Positions 44,624-53,136 of a stretch of DNA of 64,000 nt are shown here, in pieces. The position numbers and the translations under genes are program-made. The notes beneath the pieces are model-generated. The model was given only the letters and a program-made list of their open reading frames with translations, searched no databases and was not told where the DNA came from. Position 1 is the stretch's first letter. Every line of letters starts with the position of its first letter. Source of the stretch: Haloarchaeobius sp. HME9146 (GTDB taxonomy: Archaea > Halobacteriota > Halobacteria > Halobacteriales > Natrialbaceae); the NCBI RefSeq assembly GCF_025399835.1, contig NZ_JAODVR010000002.1, positions 496,001-560,000 on the forward strand, written 5' to 3'.

Positions 44624-44814
44624 CACCGAGACCGACGAGTCGAGTCAACCCTCGTAACGGGCGTGCGACCACTTTTTCGGAGACCAATGTCTGGCAGTGA
44701 GTACCGACTGTCTGTCGTAGGCCGTGTGTCAGGCGACGCTGACGCTGTCGTCGGAACTCCCGGTCAGACTGGCTGTGAAAGTCGAAAAGAAAGAAACCCG
44801 CGTGTGTTCGACGA

Positions 44815-45201
44815 TCAGAACTCCGTCAAGTCCTGCTGTTCTTCGGGGAGCATCTCCGGGACGAGGTGTTTGTCTCCCCACTTGGCCATGCTGTCGATGA
44901 CTGCTTCGAGGTCCTTCCCCCGCTCGGTCAGCGAGTACTCCACCCGGAACGGACGGTCGCTGATGATCCGGCGCTCGACGAGCCCGAGCCGTTCCATCTC
45001 GCTCAGGTTCTCCGAGAGCACCTTGCTGGAGACACCGTATATCTCCTCGCGCAAGGCCGAGAACCCCAGTGCTTCGTTCTTCAGCAGTCGGTGCACAATC
45101 GCTGGCACCCACTTCTTGCCGAGGACGTTACTGGCTGCGGTTATGGAGCACCAGTCGTCGCTCCGATACCAGAGTTCTGATTTTTTTGTCGTCTCCTCCA
45201 T
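44815..45201 (-). CDS. HxlR family transcriptional regulator
   Basis: 128 residues. The HxlR core is CSITAASNVLGKKWVPAIVH, then LGFSALREEIYGVSSKVLSE and RPFRVEYSLTERGKDLEAVI. The single N-terminal Cys in DDWCSI is the position used for redox sensing in some HxlR/YodB proteins. A palindrome sits directly before the start, suggesting autoregulation. It faces the tenth array B gene divergently, so both could share the intergenic control region. Confidence 0.9.
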   Translation of the reverse strand: MEETTKKSELWYRSDDWCSITAASNVLGKKWVPAIVHRLLKNEALGFSALREEIYGVSSKVLSENLSEMERLGLVERRIISDRPFRVEYSLTERGKDLEAVIDSMAKWGDKHLVPEMLPEEQQDLTEF

Positions 45202-45202
45202 A

Positions 45203-45218
45203 CACTAGAGGTCTAGTG
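45203..45218 (-). promoter_or_regulatory. Palindromic operator candidate before HxlR gene
   Basis: CACTAGA-GG-TCTAGTG ends 2 nt before the start codon and lies downstream of a TTTTTAG TATA-like element, where it would cover the transcription start. Confidence 0.6.
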
Positions 45219-45390
45219 CTGATTAGCTAAAAAGCGACCCCCGTGCGCGCGAGTCTTTAGTGATTACTTGACACTCATGGTGTCCTCGGTCGTCTGAGGG
45301 TTCGCCCGCATCGTAACCACCTCACTGTAAGCTCAGACCCCTTCGTGTGCGTAGGGACCGCACCGGGGACGCTGGTTATTACCTGCCAGG

Positions 45391-45408
45391 TAGTTGATTG
45401 TTTATTGC
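45391..45408 (+). promoter_or_regulatory. Array B promoter motif, copy 10 (degenerate)
   Basis: TAGTTGATTGTTTATTGC resembles the array B motif with a deletion, 48 nt before the ATG. Confidence 0.5.
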
Positions 45409-45438
45409 CGGCACTGGCCTATTTTCGGATGGTAGAGT

Positions 45439-46350
45439 ATGGAGGAACTTGACCAACTTACGAAGCGTGATTACCTGAAGCTAGCAGGAGCTTCTCTCGG
45501 TGCGCTCGCGCTCGCGACTGGTGGCTTGCTCATCTCGAACAACAAGCCAGCTGCGACCGGCGACCCCGGGACGAATCCCGACGTGACCCCGCCCGTCCCG
45601 GGCGGTGGGTCCGGCGGTGTTGGCGGCGGCGGTGGCCCTGGCGGCGATGGGGGCTCCGGCGGCGTCGACGGCGGTGGCGGCGGCCCCGGCGGTGATGGGG
45701 GCTCCGGCGGCGTCGATGGTGGCGGCGGCGGCCCCGGCGGTGACGGGGGCTCCGGCGGCGTCGACGGTGGCAGCGGCGGCCCCGGTGGCGACGGTGGGTC
45801 CGGCGGCGTCGGTGACCCCGGCGACGGTGGGTCCGGCGGCGTCGGTGACCCAGGAGACGGTGGCTCGCCCGGTCACGGTGGCCCCGGCGGCTACGTCTCG
45901 GGCGACCTGCTCGACTACGAACGCGACGACAACGGTGACATCGACTTCACCTGGGACGGCCTGGAGTTCGAGACCTCGAACAACGACCGGGACCTCGAGT
46001 TCACGGTCGTGACGCCGGACTACTACGTCGACCTCGAAGTCGACGACGCCGGTGACGGCGTCGAACTCACCGTCGAGAGCCGGACCGACTACATGGACCT
46101 GGACGTCGACTACGACGACGTCGAGTTCGAGTCCGACGGTGGCGGCTACGAGTTCGAGGACGACCACGGCGAGATCGAGTACCGCGGCGTGTACACCCAT
46201 CTCGAATGGGACCCGGACAAGCGCGAACTCGAAGTGAAGGGGCTGTTCAAGCTCGACTACGACGGCGACAACCTCGAACTCGAATTCCGTGGTGTCGGCG
46301 TCAAACTCGAATGGGAGAGTGAAGGTGACTTCGAAGCCCGGCTCCTCTGA
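45439..46350 (+). CDS. Array B protein 10 (detached): acidic beta-repeat protein with Gly-rich linker
   Basis: 303 residues. The signal is LTKRDYLKLAGASLGALALA. The linker is expanded into a Gly/Ser/Asp repeat (GGGGPGGDGGSGGVDGG units, about 110 residues). Then come the family entry motif LLDYERDDNGDIDFTWDGLE, beta strands (VEFESDGGGYEFEDDHGEIE) and the tail GDFEARLL. It is separated from array B by the regulator genes. Its 3' end overlaps the next gene, unlike any other copy. Confidence 0.78.
   Translation: MEELDQLTKRDYLKLAGASLGALALATGGLLISNNKPAATGDPGTNPDVTPPVPGGGSGGVGGGGGPGGDGGSGGVDGGGGGPGGDGGSGGVDGGGGGPGGDGGSGGVDGGSGGPGGDGGSGGVGDPGDGGSGGVGDPGDGGSPGHGGPGGYVSGDLLDYERDDNGDIDFTWDGLEFETSNNDRDLEFTVVTPDYYVDLEVDDAGDGVELTVESRTDYMDLDVDYDDVEFESDGGGYEFEDDHGEIEYRGVYTHLEWDPDKRELEVKGLFKLDYDGDNLELEFRGVGVKLEWESEGDFEARLL
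45601..45890 (+). repeat. Gly-rich codon repeat in array B gene 10
   Basis: Tandem GGTGGCGGCGGCCCCGGCGG-like units encode the GGDGGSGGVDGG linker. The units vary slightly, and those near 45800-45850 are shorter. Confidence 0.75.
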
Positions 46351-47233
46351 GGAGCGCGGGGAGTCGTTCATCGAGCGGCTCCACCGCGGGCTGATCGGCG
46401 ATGCGAGTGCCGCCTCGGAAGACCGAGACGAGACAGCGTCGCGGCCGCCCGCGGACGCGCCGGACTCGGACGAGACGGCGACCAGTGCCCCTGACATGGA
46501 CGGGTCGTCGGACTCCGAGCCGAGCGATGAGAGCGAAGCCGACGGTATCAGCTTCGCCTTCGAGGACGACGCTGCGCCGGAACCGAGCCAGCGCCGGAAG
46601 GTCGGTGCGGACGAGGACGACGAGCCGGACGACCCGGACGAAGCCTCCGCTCCTGACGGCGACGACACGTGGCAGCAACTCGCGGAGGACGAGGCCGACC
46701 GTGACCACGCCCCCACCGACCCCGTCGGTGCGGTCAGCGACGGTCCGGTGACCGCGTCGACTCGCAGTGCTGTCGCGGCGACCGTCTCCGAGAGCGTCGC
46801 CGAGACGCTCGCGGCGGAGTTGACCGCGGGACGCGTCGACGACGGGACGAAGGAGGTGCTCGAATCGCACCTCGGTGTCGGCGTCGACACGGCCGTCAGC
46901 GCGCAGATAAAGCGGTTGAACGACCGCATCCTCGCGCTGGAGACGTACGCAGACGTGCTCGAGACGGAACTCGCAGGTTCCGTCGCCGACGAGCAGCTCG
47001 CGACCCGCGTCGCCGACATGGACGACCGCGTCGACCGCCTCGAACGCTCGATGCGCGAGGCGATGGTGACCGTCTCCGAGGGCGTCGACCGTGTGGACGG
47101 CGAGGTCCGGAGCGTTGACGCGAAAGTCGACGAGACGCGCCGTGCGGTGACCGAACTCCAGGGATGGCAGCGAAAGCTTGCCGACTCGATGGCGACAGCA
47201 GCGCGAGTCACACCCGACGAACCGTCGGAGTGA
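46319..47233 (+). CDS. Acidic coiled-coil protein overlapping array B gene 10
   Basis: About 304 residues with no ATG near the start. GTG codons at 46289, 46319 and 46325 are possible, and all overlap the end of the previous gene, which suggests translational coupling. The N-terminal half is disordered and Asp/Glu/Ala/Pro-rich. The C-terminal half is coiled coil (RVADMDDRVDRLERSMREAM and VDRVDGEVRSVDAKVDETRR). No signal or catalytic motif. It is probably a cytoplasmic partner or scaffold; the family is not recognised. Confidence 0.7.
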   Translation: MKVTSKPGSSEERGESFIERLHRGLIGDASAASEDRDETASRPPADAPDSDETATSAPDMDGSSDSEPSDESEADGISFAFEDDAAPEPSQRRKVGADEDDEPDDPDEASAPDGDDTWQQLAEDEADRDHAPTDPVGAVSDGPVTASTRSAVAATVSESVAETLAAELTAGRVDDGTKEVLESHLGVGVDTAVSAQIKRLNDRILALETYADVLETELAGSVADEQLATRVADMDDRVDRLERSMREAMVTVSEGVDRVDGEVRSVDAKVDETRRAVTELQGWQRKLADSMATAARVTPDEPSE

Positions 47234-47281
47234 CCATCCCATCCGTTCCTTCAGCTCTTTTCCAACCAGCCAGGTGACACT

Positions 47282-48409
47282 ATGCAACAGCTACGACAGC
47301 GTATCGACCCGTTTGCGGCATGGATCGCGGCGGCCCTCCTGGGAGTGACAGCACTCTCGGCGACGGCCGTCTATCAGACGACCAGACCGGCGGTGATGGG
47401 GTTCCTGTGGCCGAACGTGGTCGGCCCCATCGTCGCCCGCGGCTCGAACTCGGAGTGCGTCGCACTCGTCGACGGGGCGGTGAAGGTCCCGACCGGCCAG
47501 TGCGTCGCGCCAGCCGGCGGCTTCGCCGCGGGGCCCGACCTGACGATACTCGGGGCAGCGATGCTCGCGGTCGTCCTCGGGTTCATCGTCGTGGGGGCAC
47601 TGCTCCTGCTTGAGACACTCGACGCGCGCGAGACGCAGGCGTTCTTCTACGCCGTCGTGCCCTTCATGGCCCTGACCGGCGCGTTGCTGGCACTGGGCCA
47701 GGGGGCGAGTCGGCTCCCGAACGGCCCGCTCGACCTGCTCCCGTTCCCGTTCAACCTCGGGCTGGTCACGTCGGTGATCTACCTCTCGACGGTGCTCCTC
47801 GCGGTGGTCGCCATCGCGGTGGGGGTGTTCCTCGAACGTCACGGGTACGTCCCGAGCTTCCACCAGTTCGCGGCCAGCGTCGGCGCGGTGGCCCTGGGGG
47901 TCGCCCTCATACTCCTGACCGCCCTCGCCCTCGGAACCGACGCGGGGTCCCTCTCGCTCGGGTCGCTCGTCGGGATGGTGTTCGTCCTCGCCGTGACGAC
48001 CGTCCTTGCGGCGGCCGTCTGGGCGGGACTGGCGCGGAGCATGCCCGACGTGGTGACCGGCATCGGTGCGATGGGGCTCGTCGTGTTCTGGGCGTTCCTG
48101 CTCAACGGGGTCGCGACGGTCGTCGCCCTCGACTGGAGCGGGCTGTTCGGCGTCGAGGCCATCGGGTTCACCCCGAACTTCGTGGGACAGATCGTCGTCG
48201 CGCTCACCGAGGCCCTGCTGCCGACCGCCCTCGGGACCGCGTGGCCGTACCTGCTCGTCCAGCTCGGCATCGGTATCGTCGTCGCGGCGAGCTTCGAGGA
48301 GTCCGAGGTGACGACCACTACGCCCGCCTTGCTCCTGTTGACCGCCGTGGTCGCGTTCGGCCTCGTGACGGGTGTGCAGGTGCTCGTCGCGATGACGTTC
48401 GGGCTCTGA
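47282..48409 (+). CDS. DUF63-like membrane protein
   Basis: 375 residues with about nine membrane helices. The segments AFFYAVVPFMALTGALLALG and LLNGVATVVALDWSGLFGVE correspond in place and pattern to the DUF63 protein at 29.8 kb (the 'GHLLDASTTVIGID' position). A Cys pair flanks an extracellular loop (SNSECVALVDG, GQCVAP). Function unknown. It follows the coiled-coil gene by 48 nt in the same direction, so the two may form an operon. Confidence 0.7.
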   Translation: MQQLRQRIDPFAAWIAAALLGVTALSATAVYQTTRPAVMGFLWPNVVGPIVARGSNSECVALVDGAVKVPTGQCVAPAGGFAAGPDLTILGAAMLAVVLGFIVVGALLLLETLDARETQAFFYAVVPFMALTGALLALGQGASRLPNGPLDLLPFPFNLGLVTSVIYLSTVLLAVVAIAVGVFLERHGYVPSFHQFAASVGAVALGVALILLTALALGTDAGSLSLGSLVGMVFVLAVTTVLAAAVWAGLARSMPDVVTGIGAMGLVVFWAFLLNGVATVVALDWSGLFGVEAIGFTPNFVGQIVVALTEALLPTALGTAWPYLLVQLGIGIVVAASFEESEVTTTTPALLLLTAVVAFGLVTGVQVLVAMTFGL

Positions 48410-49328
48410 ACTCCGGGCTGTCGTATCTGGTTTTTCGAGTGCGCGTTCGATAGCTTCAGAGCCGCCGGCACGACGCTGTCGGCTGCGCCGCCGTCCTCGT
48501 CGAATGAGACACCGGAGACACCGGCGATTACCGTGTGGTCCCGTATTCCGATCGCCGAGTCGAAGAGTCGAAGCTGTCCCCGTCGGATTAGAGATGGACT
48601 CACCGGCACCAGTTTTGCCTGCTGGTAGGCCGGCGGGGACAGCGCCACCGACAGCCTCGTCATGCTGCTACTCTTCGGTGAGGAACCGGGTGGCTACACG
48701 GAGCAAGTCGGTCTCGTGATTGACGAGTGGGTATGTGACCCCGATTCAGCCCACGACATCGAATTCCCCTCGGGGCGACCTCGGTTCATCATGTCGCCGT
48801 GTGCACTCGCAGTGTGCAACAGTCGTTATCCAGAACTCGTCCCTGTTCTTGTCGATGGAGGGACCGGCGGGCTGGTGGTCCGGTGGACAGGCGAACTGGT
48901 AATCTGGTGGTCAGGCGAACTGGTGATCCGGAGGACCGGCGGACTGGAGGTCCGATGGTCAGGTGGACCGGCGTTAGCTGCACTCGACCGTAGAAGTTCG
49001 AGCCAGGGGTTCATCGGCCCCGCAGAGGCGATGTCTCCCTCCTCGTCGTCGACACCGGACGGGGTCTCTGTATCACAGCAGCCCTGTCGGTATCACAGCA
49101 CCCCCGTCGTGAGGACGTCACAGTCGGGGTCAGTCGACACGACGGCGTCCTACCGGGGGTATCGATCGATTGCTTCAGGAACAGTCCGGTCGCGGTTCGT
49201 GCCGGTTGCGTGGCCGTAGCCTCCGCAGGGTACAAAAAGAGCTTCAGCGAACCGGCTGAAGCAACGTGGACGCACACGTCGCTGGGTGGAGCGACGCAAT
49301 CGAGAACGAGGCAGCCAGCAGAAACAGC
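48410..49328. other. Gene-poor region with 24-bp tandem repeats
   Basis: No supported gene in about 0.9 kb. A 185-codon open frame crosses it, but its composition is not protein-like for a halophile. The repeat block is listed separately. Confidence 0.45.
48861..48973. repeat. Four imperfect 24-bp tandem repeats plus partial unit
   Basis: Units begin at 48861, 48885, 48909 and 48933, each of the form GGWCMGGCGRRCTGGWRRTC plus four bases, with a 17-nt partial unit after them. The 24-bp period keeps a reading frame, but no start or promoter supports translation. Confidence 0.75.
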
Positions 49329-49835
49329 TCAGACGTCACCGATGAGCTTCGAGGACTCCTCCTCGCGGTTCATGGTGTAGACCAGCATGTACGTCCCGGC
49401 CATGACGAGGCCGTAGAGGACGTGGATGGTGAGCCCGGTCACGTCCAGGCTCGGGATGGCGGGGTCGGTGACCATGTTCATGGCGGAGAGCCAGGCGGGC
49501 ATCGCGAAGCCGGCCGCCAGGAACCACAGCACGATGCCGTAGGTCATCCCGAGCAGGCCCATCGCGAGCGTCGAGACGAGGAATCGCCCCGCGGACGTGA
49601 ACGTCAGCATGAGGCCGAAGACGACCCCGAACACGACGCTTATCATCAGGTGGACGGCCCACGCAGCCGCGAGCGAGTCCATCCCGACGAGTCCGGCGAT
49701 GGTCGTCATCGTTCCGGTCGAATACTGCATCAACAGGCCCATCACGAACCCGCCGACCATGCCGGCGGCGACCGACTGTGCGATCGGCAGTTTCCTGTTG
49801 CGTAACTCCACCCATGCTGTGCGCTTGGAAGTCAT
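49329..49835 (-). CDS. Small polytopic membrane protein
   Basis: 168 residues with four membrane helices (AQSVAAGMVGGFVMGLLMQY, WAVHLMISVVFGVVFGLMLT, TLAMGLLGMTYGIVLWFLAA, GLTIHVLYGLVMAGTYMLVY). Many Met and Gly residues and a conserved-looking WAVHLMIS His are visible. I recognise it only as a haloarchaeal hypothetical membrane protein. The C-terminus is short and acidic. Confidence 0.72.
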   Translation of the reverse strand: MTSKRTAWVELRNRKLPIAQSVAAGMVGGFVMGLLMQYSTGTMTTIAGLVGMDSLAAAWAVHLMISVVFGVVFGLMLTFTSAGRFLVSTLAMGLLGMTYGIVLWFLAAGFAMPAWLSAMNMVTDPAIPSLDVTGLTIHVLYGLVMAGTYMLVYTMNREEESSKLIGDV

Positions 49836-49913
49836 AGATTCTCCTCGGTGGTACTAGTCGTCGCGGAAGTATAACCGGAGCAGTAACTCGCTCGAAAGGA
49901 GAGCGGGTTCTGC

Positions 49914-50144
49914 TTACTGAAGCCCGTGTCTGTGGCCGAGCAAGAGTGCAACGACGTTCGCAGAGAGCATGCCACAGAACAGGACGAAACTCGTCGTCGA
50001 GGCGATACCGACGACGATGATGAAGACTAGCACAAAGGGCAACAAGATTGCGAGCCAGAACGCGGCCCACACGAGAACACGCGAAGGCGATAGCCGGTGG
50101 TAGGCGCGTTGGCGAACCCCCGGCGAATCGCTTCCTGATACCAT
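49914..50144 (-). CDS. Small two-helix membrane protein
   Basis: 76 residues from the ATG at 50144, the start chosen because a GA-rich leader precedes it and the longer frame adds nothing recognisable. There are two membrane helices (VLVWAAFWLAILLPFVLVFI and SFVLFCGMLSANVVALLLGH). No family recognised. It is about 80 nt upstream of the other membrane gene on the same strand. Confidence 0.6.
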   Translation of the reverse strand: MVSGSDSPGVRQRAYHRLSPSRVLVWAAFWLAILLPFVLVFIIVVGIASTTSFVLFCGMLSANVVALLLGHRHGLQ

Positions 50145-50340
50145 CAACGTCTCACCGTACTCGGTCTGAGGGACGCCCCCCAACAACCCCGTGGGACTAC
50201 CCCTCACACTGAACTATGCGCGGGACTGATTTAACCCGAACCTGTGCTCGACGTATTCCGCTAACGTGTTCGTTACAGAAGTAATGCCGTAACGCGCCGA
50301 AACAGCACAAAAAGAGAGAAGGGACGGATTCAGTCGGTCG

Positions 50341-52749
50341 TTACGCCGACGTCGTGAACTCCATCCGGTTGCTGAAGACCTCGTTGCCGCTGCCGTCGAA
50401 GGCGCGGATGACCGACACGTAGGTCGTGCTGGCCTCGAGGCCCCAGATCATCTCGTCGACCTCGCCCGGGCTCGAGCGGGTGTCGGAGTCGTCGACCTCG
50501 AAGGTCCCAGCCTTGTCACCCTTGACCCAGAACTGGAACTCGGTGTAGACCTCGTCGACACCGCTGTCGATGCGGGTGACCTCACCGCTCAGTTTGGCCG
50601 CGTAGGAGGTCTTCCAGTCGGGCGTGTCGTTGATCGAGACCGCGAACGGTGCGTCGGGTTCCTCGGGTGCGTCACCCGTGGTGAAGGACGCTGCCGCGCC
50701 GGTGACCGAGGACGTGCCGTCGTCGGCGTAGGCCTCGAACTCGTAGCCGGTCGCGGCGTCGAGGCCGCTCACGTCGACCGAGAAGCTCCCGGTCGAGGAC
50801 TTGCTGCCGGCGGAGGCGGACTGCTCGGTGCCCGAGCGGTCGCCCGAGACCCAGTAGTTCACGCCGACGTCGGCGGAGCCGCTCTCGCCGAGGCTCGTGA
50901 CCTCGCCCGAGAGGGTCGCACCGGAGTCCGAGACGTTGCTCGCGGAGCCGGTCTTGACGCCGAGCGACGGGGAGGTGCCGGTCGTGAACGTGACCTGCGA
51001 CCCGAAGTCCTTGGCGGTGTCCCAGTCGGGGTTACCGTACGCCTGGACGACGTACGTGGTGTCGGCGCGCAGGTCGCTGATGGAGAGCGAGAACTCGCCC
51101 GTCGAGGTCTTCTCGCCGACCTCGCGGCGCTCGAGCGTCGCGTCCTTCATGCCCTCTGCCCACCAGTGGAAGCCGACGTCGGCCTCACTGAACTCACCGA
51201 GGCTCTGCAGGTTCCCCGTGAGCGTCGCCGTGTTGTTCCCGATGTCGGAGACGGGTGCCGTGGTGACGCTCAGGGCTCCGGTCGTGGTGAACTCGCGGGC
51301 GGAGCCGGTGACCTCCTCGCCGCTGTCGTTGACCGCGTACGCGAGGAACTGGTAGGTGACCTCCTTGCTGAGGCCGGTGACCGTGCTACTGAACGTGCTG
51401 GCCGAGGACTTCGAGCCGACCTCGACGGTCTGCTCGGTGCCGCTGCGGTCGCCGGACTGCCAGTACTTGAAGCCGACAGTGGCGGAGTTCGAGCCGCCGA
51501 GACCGGTCAGCTCACCGTTAAGGGTCGCCTCGGTCGTACCGAGGTCCGTGACCGAGCTCGTCTCGACCGCGAAGGTCGCGGGCTCGTCGCCGCCACCGCC
51601 ACCATCGCCGACGGCGGCCTCGACGTCGAGCAGGCCAGCGCCCTGCTCGTTGTCGGCGTGGCCGAGGTCCTCGGCGGTGTCGGTCAGGCGCTTTCGCGTC
51701 TCGGACGCGCTGAGGCCCTGGGCACGGAGGAGACCCGCGGCACCGGAGACGTGGGGGGTCGCCATCGACGTGCCGGAGTACTTCTGGTAGCCGCCGCCCT
51801 TGACACACGACAGGATGTCGCTGCCGGGCGCACACATCTCGACCTCGGGACCCGTCGAGGAGAAACTCGACATGGAGTCGTCGGAGGCCGTCGAGCCGAT
51901 GGCCATCGACTCGGGGTAGGCACCGGGGTAGTGCACACAGTCCGTACACGGACCCTCGTTACCTGCGGCGGAGATGATGATGACGTCGCGGTCCTGGGCG
52001 TACTGGAGCGCGTCGCGGATGGTCGAGGAGCCGGAGGAGGCACCCAGACTCATCGAGATGACGCCGTAGCCCTGGTCGGCTGCCCACTTGATGCCCTCTG
52101 CGACACCACTGGCGGAGCCCGAACCGGAGCCGGACAGAACCTTCACCGCGTGCAGGGTCGCCTGCGTCGAGACACCGACGACACCCTCGCTGTTGTTCAC
52201 CGCGTTCGCGATGCCGGCACAGTGCGTGCCGTGGCTGTGGTCGTCGTCCCAGTCCTCGACACAGTCGGTGCCGGAACAGTTCTCGACGGCGTAGCCTTTC
52301 CCGAGGTTGGGTTCGAGGTCGGGGTGGTCGGCGTCGATACCGGTGTCGAGGATGGCGATGTGCGCACCCTCACCGGTCTGGCCGTTGTTGTGGACGACGT
52401 CGGCGTCGACACGGTCGATGCCCCACGGCTTGGTCTGTGCCAGCGCGTGGACGGTGACGTCCTCCTCGACGTATCTGACGTCGTTGTTCCGCTGGAGGCT
52501 CTTGACCGCTTCGTCCGAGAAGTTTCCGACGAGGACGTTGCCCTTGTCGGCAAAATCGAGCTCCTTCTCGACCGAATCCGCCTTCTTCTTCGCCACTTCG
52601 ATTCCGAATAGAGATTTAGTTCCTACAACACGGCGTTTCCGTGTTGTGTTCGCCTCTGCGGCGATAGCTGTACCAATACCTTCGGCGGCAACCACACCGC
52701 CGCCTATACTTTGCAGTATCCGTCGTCGCGAGATTCGCTTGCTGCTCAT
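50341..52749 (-). CDS. Tat-secreted subtilisin-like protease with C-terminal beta modules
   Basis: Extracellular serine protease of 802 residues. The Tat signal is SKRISRRRILQSIGGG. An inhibitor-like propeptide covers about residues 40-105. In the S8 domain the catalytic Asp135 (ILDTGID), His173 (HSHGTHCAGI), oxyanion Asn264 (SAAGNEG) and Ser328 (YSGTSMATPH) are all present. Four modules of about 95 residues with LxGxVTxLG starts and 'GDRSGTEQ' loops follow, resembling fibronectin/Ig folds. Halolysins have a shorter tail, so the module array suggests substrate or surface binding. Confidence 0.93.
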   Translation of the reverse strand: MSSKRISRRRILQSIGGGVVAAEGIGTAIAAEANTTRKRRVVGTKSLFGIEVAKKKADSVEKELDFADKGNVLVGNFSDEAVKSLQRNNDVRYVEEDVTVHALAQTKPWGIDRVDADVVHNNGQTGEGAHIAILDTGIDADHPDLEPNLGKGYAVENCSGTDCVEDWDDDHSHGTHCAGIANAVNNSEGVVGVSTQATLHAVKVLSGSGSGSASGVAEGIKWAADQGYGVISMSLGASSGSSTIRDALQYAQDRDVIIISAAGNEGPCTDCVHYPGAYPESMAIGSTASDDSMSSFSSTGPEVEMCAPGSDILSCVKGGGYQKYSGTSMATPHVSGAAGLLRAQGLSASETRKRLTDTAEDLGHADNEQGAGLLDVEAAVGDGGGGGDEPATFAVETSSVTDLGTTEATLNGELTGLGGSNSATVGFKYWQSGDRSGTEQTVEVGSKSSASTFSSTVTGLSKEVTYQFLAYAVNDSGEEVTGSAREFTTTGALSVTTAPVSDIGNNTATLTGNLQSLGEFSEADVGFHWWAEGMKDATLERREVGEKTSTGEFSLSISDLRADTTYVVQAYGNPDWDTAKDFGSQVTFTTGTSPSLGVKTGSASNVSDSGATLSGEVTSLGESGSADVGVNYWVSGDRSGTEQSASAGSKSSTGSFSVDVSGLDAATGYEFEAYADDGTSSVTGAAASFTTGDAPEEPDAPFAVSINDTPDWKTSYAAKLSGEVTRIDSGVDEVYTEFQFWVKGDKAGTFEVDDSDTRSSPGEVDEMIWGLEASTTYVSVIRAFDGSGNEVFSNRMEFTTSA

Positions 52750-53136
52750 TTTGTGCTTGCACCGGTCACCCAGGGGGAGTCGGGGACCGAGGTGTTTTGT
52801 CTCAGCTTGTCACTGAGCTACTCTGGGGTTATCAACCCGGATGTCTTAAGTCTATTTCACAGAAAGTCACATTTTCTGAAATAAGTTGGCCAAAAATCAT
52901 ATGTTACTGGGGAAATCGTGTCGCTTCAGCTAGTGATTTATAGACACCCACACGCGCGCCTATACCATATCGATAGAAGGGGTGTGCATTGGTAACAAGC
53001 GACTATTTTCGATAGGTCGGTCGTAACCACGCGTTAGGAACCGGGTGGTCGGCAGGTAATGCGGGTACGATGCTGTTATTCGGTGGTCTGACACTGGGTA
53101 GGGTGCTAAATATACTTGTGACTAGTATCGAAGTGG
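52750..53136. other. Divergent intergenic region, protease / PadR
   Basis: AT-rich, with CTTAAGAC (about 52840-52847, minus-strand use) as a possible protease TATA about 90 nt before its start. No gene visible. Confidence 0.4.
53107..53115 (+). promoter_or_regulatory. TATA box of first PadR gene
   Basis: TAAATATAC begins 30 nt before the ATG, fitting a leaderless mRNA. Confidence 0.6.

Noticed and set aside
46301-47287. Long antisense frame over the coiled-coil gene
   Set aside because: Arg/Val/Gly-rich shadow of acidic heptad codons; the sense frame has a clear coiled-coil pattern.
48662-49219. 185-codon open frame through the 24-bp repeats
   Set aside because: Composition is not halophile-like, there is no promoter or leader, and codons outside the repeat are not protein-like. 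Treated as non-coding repeat region.
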